Shown here piece by piece: positions 30,118 to 39,284 of a stretch of 64,000 nucleotides of DNA. The first letter of the stretch is position 1. Every line of letters starts with the position of its first letter. The stretch covers positions 62,001 to 126,000 of the forward strand of contig NZ_CP076607.1 in the NCBI RefSeq assembly GCF_018966525.1, in the 5' to 3' direction. Origin of the DNA: Paenibacillus sophorae. GTDB taxonomy: Bacteria; Bacillota; Bacilli; Paenibacillales; Paenibacillaceae. The notes beneath the pieces were generated by a model that was not told the DNA's origin, searched no databases, and saw only the letters and a program-made list of their open reading frames with translations. The position numbers were made by a program, and so were the translations under genes.

Positions 30118-31106
30118 CGCACTCTTCCTTTCTTACGCTTCGCCCTGTCCTGAACCCATTTTCTTTTCTTTCTCAGCGAACCCCATTGCGCAAAAAAACT
30201 TCTCCACGCCTTTAGCACCTTCGGCTCCTTCAGCAGCATATATCCATGGGCGGCAATTTCGTATGGGAGAGACCATAGAATAGTTCTCAGCACAGTCCGG
30301 AGCGGCTCATTTTTAACAATCATCTTATACCGGTTAATATAAGAAATTCTCCGGATAAACAGCGGCTTCCCGCTGCGGCCCGATGCTTTCCAGCCCCGTT
30401 CATGGTATCCGATCGCATCCGCGACGTAATACGCCTTCCAGCCCAGCAGCCGCGCCCGCCACGCCACATCGACATCTTCCTTATAGGCAAAAAAATCCGC
30501 GTCAAAAAACTCGCCGTCCACGCTGATCTCCTCAATCATCCGACGCGAATACATCGCCGCCGCCCCCGATACGCCGAACACCTCCCCCGACTCCATCCAG
30601 TTCTCCGCCGGCTCCCCTGCTCCCCGGTCAAAAGCCCTGCGGGCCTTATTCATCCGCAGCCCCGTACTGTCCACCGTCCCCGGGTCCGCCTTGAACAGCA
30701 GCTTTCCGGTGGCGCTGCCGATTCCGGGCTCGGCTTCCATCCGGGCAACCAGCCTGGACACATAATCCGGTGCCAGTGTAACGTCGGGGTTCAGCACCAG
30801 CACATAATCGGCATCACTCGCGGCAATCGCCTGGTTGTGGGCGGGGGCGAAGCCGGTGTTGGAAGAATTCAGGAGGAGCGGGCAGCCGTATTCGGATTCC
30901 TCTCCTTTTGCTCCCAGCTTGTCGTCTCCTCCTGCACCCTCGTACCATTTCTCAACATTCCGCACCGTTCCATCCGAAGAAGCGTTATCGACCACAATAA
31001 TCCGGTCAACCGGATAATCCTGATACTGTACAGCCTTCAGGCAGTCCATTATATCCGCCTCGCTGTTATACGTTACGATATGTACACTTATCGTTTTGTT
31101 CGCCAT
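30114..31106 (-). CDS. GT2 glycosyltransferase
   Basis: The 330-residue GT-A enzyme has SVHIVTYNSEADIMDCLKAV, the NTGFAPAHNQAI segment, LVLNPDVTLAPDYVSRLV (the metal-binding acidic site) and DADFFAYKEDVDVAWRARLL. It is similar in plan to the other rhamnosyltransferase-like gene at 28682. The C-terminal 60 residues are basic. It is the first gene of the small group that runs down to the initiating transferase, and it overlaps the chorismate-mutase-like gene by 4 bases. Acceptor and donor are unknown; rhamnose is plausible. Confidence 0.87.
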   Translation of the reverse strand: MANKTISVHIVTYNSEADIMDCLKAVQYQDYPVDRIIVVDNASSDGTVRNVEKWYEGAGGDDKLGAKGEESEYGCPLLLNSSNTGFAPAHNQAIAASDADYVLVLNPDVTLAPDYVSRLVARMEAEPGIGSATGKLLFKADPGTVDSTGLRMNKARRAFDRGAGEPAENWMESGEVFGVSGAAAMYSRRMIEEISVDGEFFDADFFAYKEDVDVAWRARLLGWKAYYVADAIGYHERGWKASGRSGKPLFIRRISYINRYKMIVKNEPLRTVLRTILWSLPYEIAAHGYMLLKEPKVLKAWRSFFAQWGSLRKKRKWVQDRAKRKKGRVR

Positions 31107-31172
31107 GGCCTATTCCTTGTTTGATTTAGTCATTGATAATTCAATAGTATATCGCAAACTTGGCACTTTCTA

Positions 31173-31211
31173 AACCAAAAACTCCCCGTCTGTCAGTACA
31201 GACCGGGAGTC
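31173..31211 (-). terminator. Terminator after the 1076-residue membrane protein gene
   Basis: On the minus strand ACTCCCGGTCTGT pairs with ACAGACGGGGAGT (one mismatch), with an ACTG loop, followed by TTTTTGGTTT. It lies about 180 nt after the stop codon. Confidence 0.8.
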
Positions 31212-31393
31212 TTGAATTTGTTATAAAGCTGTCGTTTCAGAATATCCTATTAATCCCTTAGTTCGTCGGCCAGAAATTCCTTAAGCCTTTTTCCAATATT
31301 TTATTTTCTCCAACCCTCTAGTTCCAAAGTCCGTATCTTTTACAGATCTTAATATATCAACTGAAATACCCTAATATAAAGGTCAATGTTAAG

Positions 31394-34300
31394 TTATTCA
31401 TTTATGCCGATTAAATTCGGAAATGAAGCAATATCAGAATAAGCGTCCAACTTTTGTCCAATTTCGACATGAATGTATGCCCCAGAAATGTTTACTGAAG
31501 TAATTGTAACCCTTCTTCCATCTTTAAATACTAATTTATTTCCTACTCTTAATTGCTCTAAATTATTAAGTGTAGTATCAAATAATAGTGTAAAGTTATC
31601 CTTTCCAATACCGTTACTCCAGTGTTCATCGGATAAATTTGATAATTTCAGCTGTTGATTAGACTGTGGGTTTATAGGATAATACTTATCTTTTTCATCA
31701 TCATAATACAACATTTTACTTATTGACACATTTGAATCAAATAAAAAGGTTAAATAATTCACTTTGTTATCCCACCACTTATAATCTGTACTCAAGCGAA
31801 TTGCATAGCTATGTTTACCTTTGGTTATATTGAATAAAAACCCCCCCAATTTATCCTTATTCTTAGAATTCAATTCAATTGCAGCACGTTGATTTGCTTC
31901 ACTTTCCATTTCTATTATTAAGAATAGAGGTTGTTTCATGATTCTCTCTTGTGTATCGACGAAAAATTGATGGATGTTAATTATTGGATGAGTAAGAGAT
32001 GAGGACTTTAGAAATGCATCATTTCCATCCCGTTCAGCCCATAATAAAGGAATATCCCCAATGTCCCTCACCCAAACTTCTGGTTGATCTTCTATAACAT
32101 TAGAAACTAATCTTTTTTTCGCTAACTTATCATGAAAAATATCTTTTTTTGATTTTAATACATAAAGATCAAAGTTAGCCAACCTAATAAAAGGGGTGTA
32201 ATTCTCGTAAATATATTCAGAAAGCATATAGTACTTAAAATCAACAGAAATATTGTCAATACTACTTCCTAGCTTCCCCCCAATCGGCATCAAGACGTAT
32301 GGAGGATTATTCAATTTAATTTCTTTCAAAGCTAGTCTTTGTGTTGTATCATCACTAATCATTAGTGGAGATTGATTAGCATAAATAGGATTTTTCCGAT
32401 TAACTAAAGCAAAGAAATAATTTGTTGACGAGAAATCAAAATATGTCTCATCTTTCTTCAATGTGGCGTCTAGTATGTCTTTAAGCTGAGTCGCATCCGA
32501 AAGTTCTCCCCTAACTCGAGATCCATTAAAGTCAAATGAATTTGTGTATTGTTGATAATAATTTGTAGATGTTATTGCTTTAGTTGTTACAGATATGTTT
32601 CCTTTCAGCGTAACCATATTGATATTAATCAATGCAATAGTAATAATGGAAGTTATTAAAAAGATGACTATTTTATCTTTATAACCAAATCTAATTATCA
32701 TGTAGCATAAAATGGCTAATGAGAATGTTCCTAACGCATGAGTTATACTACCTTCAACAAGAGAGTGACGCACAATCCCTCTTGAGATATTTGCCAAATA
32801 AAAGAATGAGAAATAGAAAAACATTATTAAATTCTGCTGATTTACTTTTAGTACCTCATCTTGTAAAACTGTATATTTCCCAATAGTAATTAAAGAGATT
32901 ACCAATATCAAAATAGGCAATATGTAATAGACTACTGTATAAGCTATTAAATTATAATCTCCTACACTACTATAAGCCCAGTTTTGATTGGATTCGCATA
33001 GTTTAACAAATTCAACAATTCTGTCCACCGGAGATATTCCCTTTATCAAACATAATACTACAAAGAGAATTATCCCCGAGAAAATAATTATGACACCCGA
33101 ACCTAAAAATTTAAGTATTTTTGAATAGCGTTGTCTGTAAAAGAAACAACTGATTATATAGGTAACCACTCCGCTAATAATTGCTGCAACACCCAAGTCA
33201 AGTCTATAAATACATAAGAATGTCGCAGCCAGCCAGAACTTAATAGTATTTTTAATAGAACCAGCTTTAACGCATCTGTAAATAAAAAAAACTATAATAC
33301 CAGAGAACAAGTACAATATGTTAAATAAATTCTCCAATAAAGGAAATGTCATAATAAAGAAAAATGAATTGATCTCCCCAATAAGAGCCTTTAATAAATA
33401 ATACACAAGAAGTATATATATAACTACCACATACTTATCGTATAAAAAGGCCGCCCATGGTTCATACCCATTAACAAAAGAATATAAGTAAGCGAACACT
33501 TGATTATAGAGCATATGAGCATCATAGTTTTCAATTATAGGGATGCTTCCATATTTAAAGAAATGATCAATCGCTAATCCATGATTAGCCATTTCAAAAT
33601 ACTCTCGGCCTACACCAGCTACTCGACTTGGTTGTGCTATCATAAAAGCAACTGTAGCTAAAATAATCGGGATATAAATCTTGTACAACAATTTCTTTCT
33701 ATCTATATTTAACCACTCTTTATTACTTTTGGAAAAGCTGATAATAATCATAAATAAGATCAAACATATAGCGAATAATATACTATACATTAAGAGTGGC
33801 CTATTAATTATTATGCCGAACCGTTTATTGAATATATTCAGTACCTCAAGCATTATTGGTTGTAAGATTCCAGTTAACATAACTGGTATACCAGCTACAA
33901 ACATTAAATTTTTTAATTTATTATCTTCTATGTTTGTTTTATCTCTGAAATGCTTAAATAACTTCTCACATACAAAAAGCAAGATTGCACTTGATATAAA
34001 GCATCCCAACATAATATACAAGACATCGACATTTATTCCTAATTGTTGTACAAGTTTTATATTGAAAAAATAATCCAATAAATGGAGATTTTTCGAAACA
34101 ACCCATACGAATAAACTAAGTGGGATGGCCATTAATATATACCAAATAAACATATTTAGTTCTATATTTTTATCGTAAAAAAACCTAATATAAATCCATC
34201 CTAATAAAATAACTTCTCCTATAAAGTAAAGAGCTAAATCTTGTCCAGCAGATAAAATGCTTGTTACAACACCCGCTATACCAATAAATGAAATTTCAGT

Positions 34301-34624
34301 AATTACGCGAATGAAAGGTAAAGTACTATCATTACACCTGCTGATAATCATTCTATGTATTACAAAGAAAAAGAAGGCTGAAATTAAAATTAAACCGATT
34401 AAAAAGATAATATATGTATTTATACGGTCAGCTATGTCCAGATTAGTAGCCGTAGCAGAAGACATTATATGATCTGAAAAATCCTTTATATTAGGCTCAT
34501 ATATTAATACGCTTTTCATAAATATTAAAGCTAGTAATAATGAGAACAAAAGAGCTGATGCTGACACGGAAACTAATAATTTTTTTGGGGTATTATATAT
34601 TGCTCCCAATTTTTTTCTCAACAT
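31394..34624 (-). CDS. Large multi-pass membrane protein, probable GT-C glycosyltransferase
   Basis: I do not recognise a specific family. The 1076-residue protein has at least 12 hydrophobic segments in residues 15-680. An extracytoplasmic loop holds REYFEMANHGLAIDHFF and ENYDAHMLYNQ, reminiscent of the acidic/His loop of GT-C enzymes. A soluble C-terminal part of about 390 residues follows. Within it, roughly residues 905-985 (FLFNITKGKHSYAIRL then WWDNKVNYLTFLF) look like a distant copy of the module found in other proteins of this locus, and the last 90 residues (DEHWSNGIG, then VGNKLVFKDGRRVTITSV) form a small beta-rich domain. Codon and base use are strikingly AT-rich compared with rfbD upstream. 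It probably polymerises or decorates the glycan outside the membrane. Confidence 0.75.
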   Translation of the reverse strand: MLRKKLGAIYNTPKKLLVSVSASALLFSLLLALIFMKSVLIYEPNIKDFSDHIMSSATATNLDIADRINTYIIFLIGLILISAFFFFVIHRMIISRCNDSTLPFIRVITEISFIGIAGVVTSILSAGQDLALYFIGEVILLGWIYIRFFYDKNIELNMFIWYILMAIPLSLFVWVVSKNLHLLDYFFNIKLVQQLGINVDVLYIMLGCFISSAILLFVCEKLFKHFRDKTNIEDNKLKNLMFVAGIPVMLTGILQPIMLEVLNIFNKRFGIIINRPLLMYSILFAICLILFMIIISFSKSNKEWLNIDRKKLLYKIYIPIILATVAFMIAQPSRVAGVGREYFEMANHGLAIDHFFKYGSIPIIENYDAHMLYNQVFAYLYSFVNGYEPWAAFLYDKYVVVIYILLVYYLLKALIGEINSFFFIMTFPLLENLFNILYLFSGIIVFFIYRCVKAGSIKNTIKFWLAATFLCIYRLDLGVAAIISGVVTYIISCFFYRQRYSKILKFLGSGVIIIFSGIILFVVLCLIKGISPVDRIVEFVKLCESNQNWAYSSVGDYNLIAYTVVYYILPILILVISLITIGKYTVLQDEVLKVNQQNLIMFFYFSFFYLANISRGIVRHSLVEGSITHALGTFSLAILCYMIIRFGYKDKIVIFLITSIITIALININMVTLKGNISVTTKAITSTNYYQQYTNSFDFNGSRVRGELSDATQLKDILDATLKKDETYFDFSSTNYFFALVNRKNPIYANQSPLMISDDTTQRLALKEIKLNNPPYVLMPIGGKLGSSIDNISVDFKYYMLSEYIYENYTPFIRLANFDLYVLKSKKDIFHDKLAKKRLVSNVIEDQPEVWVRDIGDIPLLWAERDGNDAFLKSSSLTHPIINIHQFFVDTQERIMKQPLFLIIEMESEANQRAAIELNSKNKDKLGGFLFNITKGKHSYAIRLSTDYKWWDNKVNYLTFLFDSNVSISKMLYYDDEKDKYYPINPQSNQQLKLSNLSDEHWSNGIGKDNFTLLFDTTLNNLEQLRVGNKLVFKDGRRVTITSVNISGAYIHVEIGQKLDAYSDIASFPNLIGINE

Positions 34625-34671
34625 CTCCTACAACATCCCCTTAAACTCCAGAAATAAATGGTAGTATAAAA

Positions 34672-34711
34672 TGCAAATAAAACTCCCGTATCATATAATG
34701 ATGCGGGAGTT
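34672..34711 (-). terminator. Terminator after rfbD
   Basis: AACTCCCG-T/C-ATCAT hairpin (34681-34711) with a short loop is followed on the minus strand by TTATTTG. It ends rfbB-rfbD just 7 nt after the rfbD stop. Confidence 0.82.
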
Positions 34712-34718
34712 GAACTCC

Positions 34719-35588
34719 TTATACTTTTAGCTCTAGCAGGAAACTTTTAAGACCTTCCCGCCACGACCGCAAATCCTGCAGACCGTTCGTCCGGATCGAC
34801 AAATGCTCCATCACAGAATTTCGCGGACGCGGAGCGGGCCGTGGAAACTGTTCAGTCGTACATGGCTCCAGCTTAGCGGTAAACTTGAGTCCCAAGATTT
34901 CCTCCGCCTCGGCAAAAATCGCCTGGGTAAACTCATACCACGTACAAACTTCAGTATTGGAGGCGTGGTAAATTCCATACTTTTCAGTGCCGATCAATTC
35001 CAGCAGGAAATTTGCCAAATCCACCGTATACGTTGGTGAGCCCTTCTGGTCATCCACGACTTGCAGCACCGGTTTTTCCTGGCCAAATTTCAGCATCGTT
35101 TTGACAAAATTATTCCCGTATTTTCCATACACCCACGAAGTGCGCACGATAAAATACTTGGACGACAAGGTCTGCACCAGGATTTCCCCGGCTCGTTTGG
35201 ACTTGCCGTAGATGCTCTTGGGATCGGTGTTGTCGTATTCATGATACGGCTGACTTCCTTGTCCGTCGAACACATAATCCGTACTGATATAGACCAGCTT
35301 GGCGCCGGCTTTCTCCGATGCGAGCGCAACATTGCGCGTTCCCACAGCATTGATCAAGTATGCAGCGTCAACATCCGTCTCTGCGGCGTCCACCGCCGTA
35401 TGAGCGGCGCAGTGAATGACTACCTCAGGGCCAAATTCTCCAATAACCTTGTCACACTGGTCAAGATCGGTAATATCCATCTCCTGCCGGTCGCAGGCCA
35501 GCACCTCATACCCCCGGCTTTCCAGCAGCAGCACCACATCACGGCCGAGTTGTCCCGCCGCCCCCGTCACCAGAACCTTCGTCGACAT
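34719..35588 (-). CDS. rfbD: dTDP-4-dehydrorhamnose reductase
   Basis: The enzyme of 289 residues reduces dTDP-4-keto-L-rhamnose to dTDP-L-rhamnose. It is an extended SDR with the nucleotide motif VTGAAGQLGRDV, the active-site stretch YISTDYVFDG (with the upstream AAHTAVDAAE typical of RmlD), the YGKSKRAGE catalytic Tyr/Lys, and RTSWVYG. The ATG at 35588 overlaps the rfbB stop by one base (TAATG); a longer in-frame start upstream would lie within rfbB and is rejected. Base composition is like the bulk genome, unlike the AT-rich genes on both sides. Confidence 0.95.
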   Translation of the reverse strand: MSTKVLVTGAAGQLGRDVVLLLESRGYEVLACDRQEMDITDLDQCDKVIGEFGPEVVIHCAAHTAVDAAETDVDAAYLINAVGTRNVALASEKAGAKLVYISTDYVFDGQGSQPYHEYDNTDPKSIYGKSKRAGEILVQTLSSKYFIVRTSWVYGKYGNNFVKTMLKFGQEKPVLQVVDDQKGSPTYTVDLANFLLELIGTEKYGIYHASNTEVCTWYEFTQAIFAEAEEILGLKFTAKLEPCTTEQFPRPAPRPRNSVMEHLSIRTNGLQDLRSWREGLKSFLLELKV

Positions 35589-36610
35589 TACAGGGCATCC
35601 CCCAAACGGCTGCCGTATTGCTTTTCGGCATACTTCTGGTATTCTCCGGACTGGATGCGAGTCCACCATTCTTTATTGTTCAAGTACCATTGGATCGTTT
35701 CCTTGATTCCCGTTTCAAACGTATGCTTCGGCTTCCAGCCCAGCTCGTTCATAATCTTCGTTGGGTCTATGCCGTAGCGCCGGTCATGCCCCGGACGGTC
35801 CTGCACATACGTAATCAGAGATTCCGGCTTACCCAACTCCTGCAAAATCGTCTTGACGATATGCACATTCGTCCGCTCATTATTACCGCCAATGTTGTAC
35901 ACTTCACCCAGTACACCCTTATGAATGACCAGATCAATCGCGCTGCAATGATCCTCCACATAGAGCCAATCGCGAATGTTCAAGCCGTCGCCGTACACCG
36001 GCAGCGCCCCGTCAGCCAAAGCGCGAGAGATCATCAGCGGAATGAGCTTTTCCGGGAACTGGTAAGGGCCATAGTTGTTCGAGCAGCGCGTAATATTAAC
36101 CGGCAGACCGAACGTTTCATGATAAGCGCGCACCAGCAAATCCCCCCCCGCCTTGCTGGCAGAATAAGGACTGTTCGGCGTCAGCGGCGTCTCTTCCGTA
36201 AACAGACCGGTCGCCCCAAGCGTACCGTACACCTCATCGGTGGATACCTGTACAAACTTGGTGACTTTATGTTTTTTCGCCGCATCCAGCAGCACCTGAG
36301 TCCCTAGCACATTCGTCTTCACAAACACATCCGGCTCCAAAATACTCCGGTCCACATGCGACTCCGCCGCAAAATTCACGACCACATCCACGCCCTGGCC
36401 GATCAAAGAGTCCATCGCCTGAACATCCGTAATGTCCGCTTTAACAAACGTATAGTTCGGATGATTCTCAACCGATTTCAAATTTTCCAGATTACCTGCA
36501 TACGTAAGAGCATCCACATTGACGATTTGGTAATCGGGATGCTGCTGAAGCATGTACATAACAAAGTTGCTGCCAATAAAACCGGCTCCGCCGGTGATGA
36601 GGAGTTTCAT
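35588..36610 (-). CDS. rfbB: dTDP-glucose 4,6-dehydratase
   Basis: The 340-residue extended SDR enzyme converts dTDP-glucose to dTDP-4-keto-6-deoxyglucose. Motifs: ITGGAGFIGSNFV (NAD binding), NFAAESHVDRSI, VSTDEVYG (Thr/Asp/Glu of the dehydratase), YSASKAGGDLLVRA (catalytic Tyr and Lys), and NYGPYQFPEKLIPLM. AAAGGTGG lies 8 nt before the ATG. It is co-transcribed with rfbD, while rfbA and rfbC are 22 kb away on the other strand. Confidence 0.96.
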   Translation of the reverse strand: MKLLITGGAGFIGSNFVMYMLQQHPDYQIVNVDALTYAGNLENLKSVENHPNYTFVKADITDVQAMDSLIGQGVDVVVNFAAESHVDRSILEPDVFVKTNVLGTQVLLDAAKKHKVTKFVQVSTDEVYGTLGATGLFTEETPLTPNSPYSASKAGGDLLVRAYHETFGLPVNITRCSNNYGPYQFPEKLIPLMISRALADGALPVYGDGLNIRDWLYVEDHCSAIDLVIHKGVLGEVYNIGGNNERTNVHIVKTILQELGKPESLITYVQDRPGHDRRYGIDPTKIMNELGWKPKHTFETGIKETIQWYLNNKEWWTRIQSGEYQKYAEKQYGSRLGDAL

Positions 36611-36841
36611 TAATTAAACCACCTTTGTTTCATCAGTCATAAATATTTCAATATTATATCTTATACAACATTTATGTGTGATGGAATGAATTTCGTCCAC
36701 TGCATTTTATAAATTGGCCCTAACTACACGTATTATTATAGAACTTGTTACTACTTAGGTACAACATCATGATTTTCATTATCCTAAGTACACCATATAG
36801 CAGGATTTGTACCAAATAGGTACCAGAATTGTTACGAAACT
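36611..36841. other. AT-rich intergenic region with GTAC-centred motifs
   Basis: A minus-strand TATAAT at 36653-36658 could be the -10 of rfbB-rfbD, but no convincing -35 is placed. Further upstream four GTAC tetramers occur at 36759, 36788, 36809 and 36820; the last two make an inverted repeat GTACC-AAATA-GGTAC (36809-36823). This may be an operator or just AT-rich filler. No terminator with a T-tract is obvious after the 36842 gene, and no gene is seen. Confidence 0.4.
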
Positions 36842-37666
36842 TTAAAGTGATTGCGCACCTTTTTGATATTCCACATTAGATTCAGGGTTATATTTTTTAA
36901 GTGCCAAATTAAACAATATTTTCATGAGAAGCATATTACCCCTTAAAGGACTGATTTTAGTAGGGATTTTCCCTTTGGGATAAGCTCTAGTCACAGGAAT
37001 TTCTATCACTCTGTATCCTAATCTGGAACTTCTAACTGACAAATAAGCCAGCAGTTCATAAGTACTAAATATATTTCTAAACGGCTGAACTTTAGGGTCC
37101 AATAAAAAGCTCCTTGAGTGGGCTCTGAAACCATTGGTTGTATCTGTGTAGCGAAAACCTGCAATCAAAGAAATAACTGGTGCATGGATCAGTTTTATGG
37201 CAAGCTTCCTAGATAAAGGCGTATTAATTTCACTGCCCCCGGGAACATATCTCGAACCCTGTACAAAGTCGTAGCCCTCATCAAGTTTCTCTATAAATGA
37301 CGGAATAGACTCGACACTGTCCTTATTATTGCCGTCTACAGTAATGACCCCTTCATACCCTTGTTCAAGGGCATACGCAAAGCCCATTCGGAGCTGTGCA
37401 CTTAATTTCCCCGAATCCTTCTTCACGAGAAGCGTCTTAATTCCTAACCCCTCCAAAAACTGCAGGTTCAACGAATTATCCGTGCTTCCACCATCTAATA
37501 TAATAATGTCAATATTAGAAGATATGGCTGCCATTTTCTTTAATTGCTTCTGTATCTTTTCCCCTTCATTTATGACCGGTATGCATACACAGTATTTATT
37601 CCTTGATCTATCATTCAGCTCATTTGCCGCATAATTAGGAACTTGCCAATTTTCCTTATTCATTGT
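36842..37666 (-). CDS. GT2 glycosyltransferase, dolichol-phosphate-sugar-synthase-like
   Basis: The 274-residue protein has an N-terminal GT-A domain: YCVCIPVINEGEKIQKQLKK, IIILDGGSTDNSL, ITVDGNNKD (DxN metal site) and QGSRYVPGG, as in DPM1-type enzymes. No membrane helices follow apart from a weakly hydrophobic part near residue 170. I choose ATG 37666 with GGGGGGA 9 nt upstream; an ATG at 37681 overlaps the previous stop but lacks a well-spaced site. It is the last gene of the long AT-rich operon. It may make a polyprenyl-phosphate sugar or add a sugar directly. Confidence 0.82.
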   Translation of the reverse strand, partial: TMNKENWQVPNYAANELNDRSRNKYCVCIPVINEGEKIQKQLKKMAAISSNIDIIILDGGSTDNSLNLQFLEGLGIKTLLVKKDSGKLSAQLRMGFAYALEQGYEGVITVDGNNKDSVESIPSFIEKLDEGYDFVQGSRYVPGGSEINTPLSRKLAIKLIHAPVISLIAGFRYTDTTNGFRAHSRSFLLDPKVQPFRNIFSTYELLAYLSVRSSRLGYRVIEIPVTRAYPKGKIPTKISPLRGNMLLMKILFNLALKKYNPESNVEYQKGAQSL

Positions 37667-37680
37667 TTGAAGTCCCCCCA

Positions 37681-38496
37681 TTAGAGATACGTTTCTCCCA
37701 CAAAGTCAACAGCTCTCCTAACGCTCTCAACATTAGATGGCAATAAACCGCTCTTCATCTCGATTGAAATATACTGTTTGTAGTGAAGTTCCTTCAGCGC
37801 TTTGGCAATGGATTGATGGTGTTCCATAGCATTGGATCCTACTAAACCCAGATAAGGTTCACTCACATGGAAATGGGCTAAATAAGGCAAGCTTTTCTCG
37901 ATTGATTCATAATAGTTCTCACCATTTAGGTTCATAGCCGCAGCGTCTAAATGTAATCTAAAGCCTGGATGATTAACTGCCTTTACAAGTTCAATACCTT
38001 GGTCTGTATCGGTAACAAAATCACACCCATATTGGGATGGATTAGGTTCAATGCAAAAAACCACGCCATTTTCCAAAGCAACTTGGCCTAATTCATAAAA
38101 AAAGGAAATGGCAATATCAAGTCTTTCAGTAGAGCTCAAGCTTCCTGCCAATCTGTTTTTAGGCGAGCCAAATACCAATGCCTTTGTTCCTAGAACCCCG
38201 GCAACCCTAATAATCTTCGTCAAATAGTCGATTAATTGGACACGACTATTCTCTTCGCCAAATAAAATTAAATCTGGTTGGCCAAATAAAAGAGACTGCA
38301 TGGCGACTGGTTCTAAACCGCGATCTATCCATTGTACTCGGTAATTATTAAGTTCATGCTCTGTACAATCGACGGGTGATTTCCACTTTTTTGTTGGAGC
38401 AATTTCTATACCTGTAGCATTGCGACTCTGTAATACCTTTATAACTTGTTCCTCATCATCTGCTTCCCAAGCTATATTCGAAATAGAAAGCTTCAC
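37681..38496 (-). CDS. Sugar phosphate isomerase/epimerase family protein (TIM barrel)
   Basis: The 271-residue protein resembles the xylose-isomerase-like TIM-barrel superfamily (IolE, hydroxypyruvate isomerase). Metal-ligand-like positions are visible: FCIEPNPSQYG (Glu), GFRLHLDAAAMN (His, Asp), LAHFHVSEPYLG (His) and ISIEMKSG (Glu). The GTG start overlaps the upstream stop by 4 bases, with AGAGGG 7 nt before. Together with the adjacent SDR and FAD genes it may make an unusual sugar for the glycan. The substrate is unknown. Confidence 0.78.
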   Translation of the reverse strand: MKLSISNIAWEADDEEQVIKVLQSRNATGIEIAPTKKWKSPVDCTEHELNNYRVQWIDRGLEPVAMQSLLFGQPDLILFGEENSRVQLIDYLTKIIRVAGVLGTKALVFGSPKNRLAGSLSSTERLDIAISFFYELGQVALENGVVFCIEPNPSQYGCDFVTDTDQGIELVKAVNHPGFRLHLDAAAMNLNGENYYESIEKSLPYLAHFHVSEPYLGLVGSNAMEHHQSIAKALKELHYKQYISIEMKSGLLPSNVESVRRAVDFVGETYL

Positions 38497-39269
38497 AGTT
38501 CAGCCCTCTCTTTCGATATAAAGGCCTTTATTTCCGATAAAATTTCATTCTTATTTTTAAAATATTCTTTTGATTCACGATTGTTAAAAAGATAGCTATA
38601 TTTGCTGTGCATATCGTAGAAAACAGGGGGATTCTCTGTAACATTATCAAATAATATATTCAAAGCTGCTTTAGCCACCTCATGCGCACTAACCGGTTCT
38701 ACGACAAAATTCACCAATGAGAGGGATTGATTTAAAGCGGTCTTAATGTCATTCCATAACGAATCCATATTATAAAATTGAAATTGACTATCGCGATGAG
38801 TTAAATGCAGACAATTGGTATGAATAAGATCATAAATGAAATTTTTCTTCAAACCTTCTCCAAATAATCCTGGAAGTCTTATAACAAGATGATTCTGAAA
38901 ATTTGCTTGCACGAATTCTTCCAAATAGAATCTATGCCGCCCATACGGTGTTACTTCTTCAGGAATGATTTCGGTTTCTTCATCCACTTCAATGGGATTC
39001 TTGTAGACATCAACGGTTGAGATTAGAACAAATTTCTTTGCTGTTATTGTTTCCAAGTTCCCTATAATCTTTTCAATATTTCGCAAATCTTCTTCAGGAT
39101 TTTGATTGGCTTTCCACTTTACTGCCGGGGCGGCAGCGCAAACGACGAGATCATAGTCTCTTCCTTTGATATCATCTACATTTTTAGAATTATACAAATC
39201 GTCAAACGCTGTACTTCTCAGCAGTGTGGAGCCTACATAACCCGTATAGCCTATCAGACAACTTGTCAA
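38493..39269 (-). CDS. NAD-dependent epimerase/dehydratase family protein
   Basis: The 258-residue Rossmann protein starts CLIGYTGYVGSTLLRS, a GxxGxxG nucleotide-binding loop. It contains FVLISTVDVYKNP (Ser/Thr and Asp of extended SDRs) and TPYGRHRFYLEEF where the usual Tyr-x3-Lys is replaced by Tyr-x3-Arg, so catalysis may be altered. It is shorter than most epimerases. The start is TTG with AAAGGAGAGG 7 nt upstream. It overlaps the TIM-barrel gene by 4 bases. Its reaction cannot be deduced. Confidence 0.75.
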   Translation of the reverse strand: MTSCLIGYTGYVGSTLLRSTAFDDLYNSKNVDDIKGRDYDLVVCAAAPAVKWKANQNPEEDLRNIEKIIGNLETITAKKFVLISTVDVYKNPIEVDEETEIIPEEVTPYGRHRFYLEEFVQANFQNHLVIRLPGLFGEGLKKNFIYDLIHTNCLHLTHRDSQFQFYNMDSLWNDIKTALNQSLSLVNFVVEPVSAHEVAKAALNILFDNVTENPPVFYDMHSKYSYLFNNRESKEYFKNKNEILSEIKAFISKERAEL

Positions 39270-39284
39270 AGTAAAACCTCTCCT

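Noticed and set aside
35589..35669. Longer N-terminus for rfbD
   Set aside because: Would lie within rfbB and precede the usual MSTKVLVTGA start. The TAATG overlap gives a better start.
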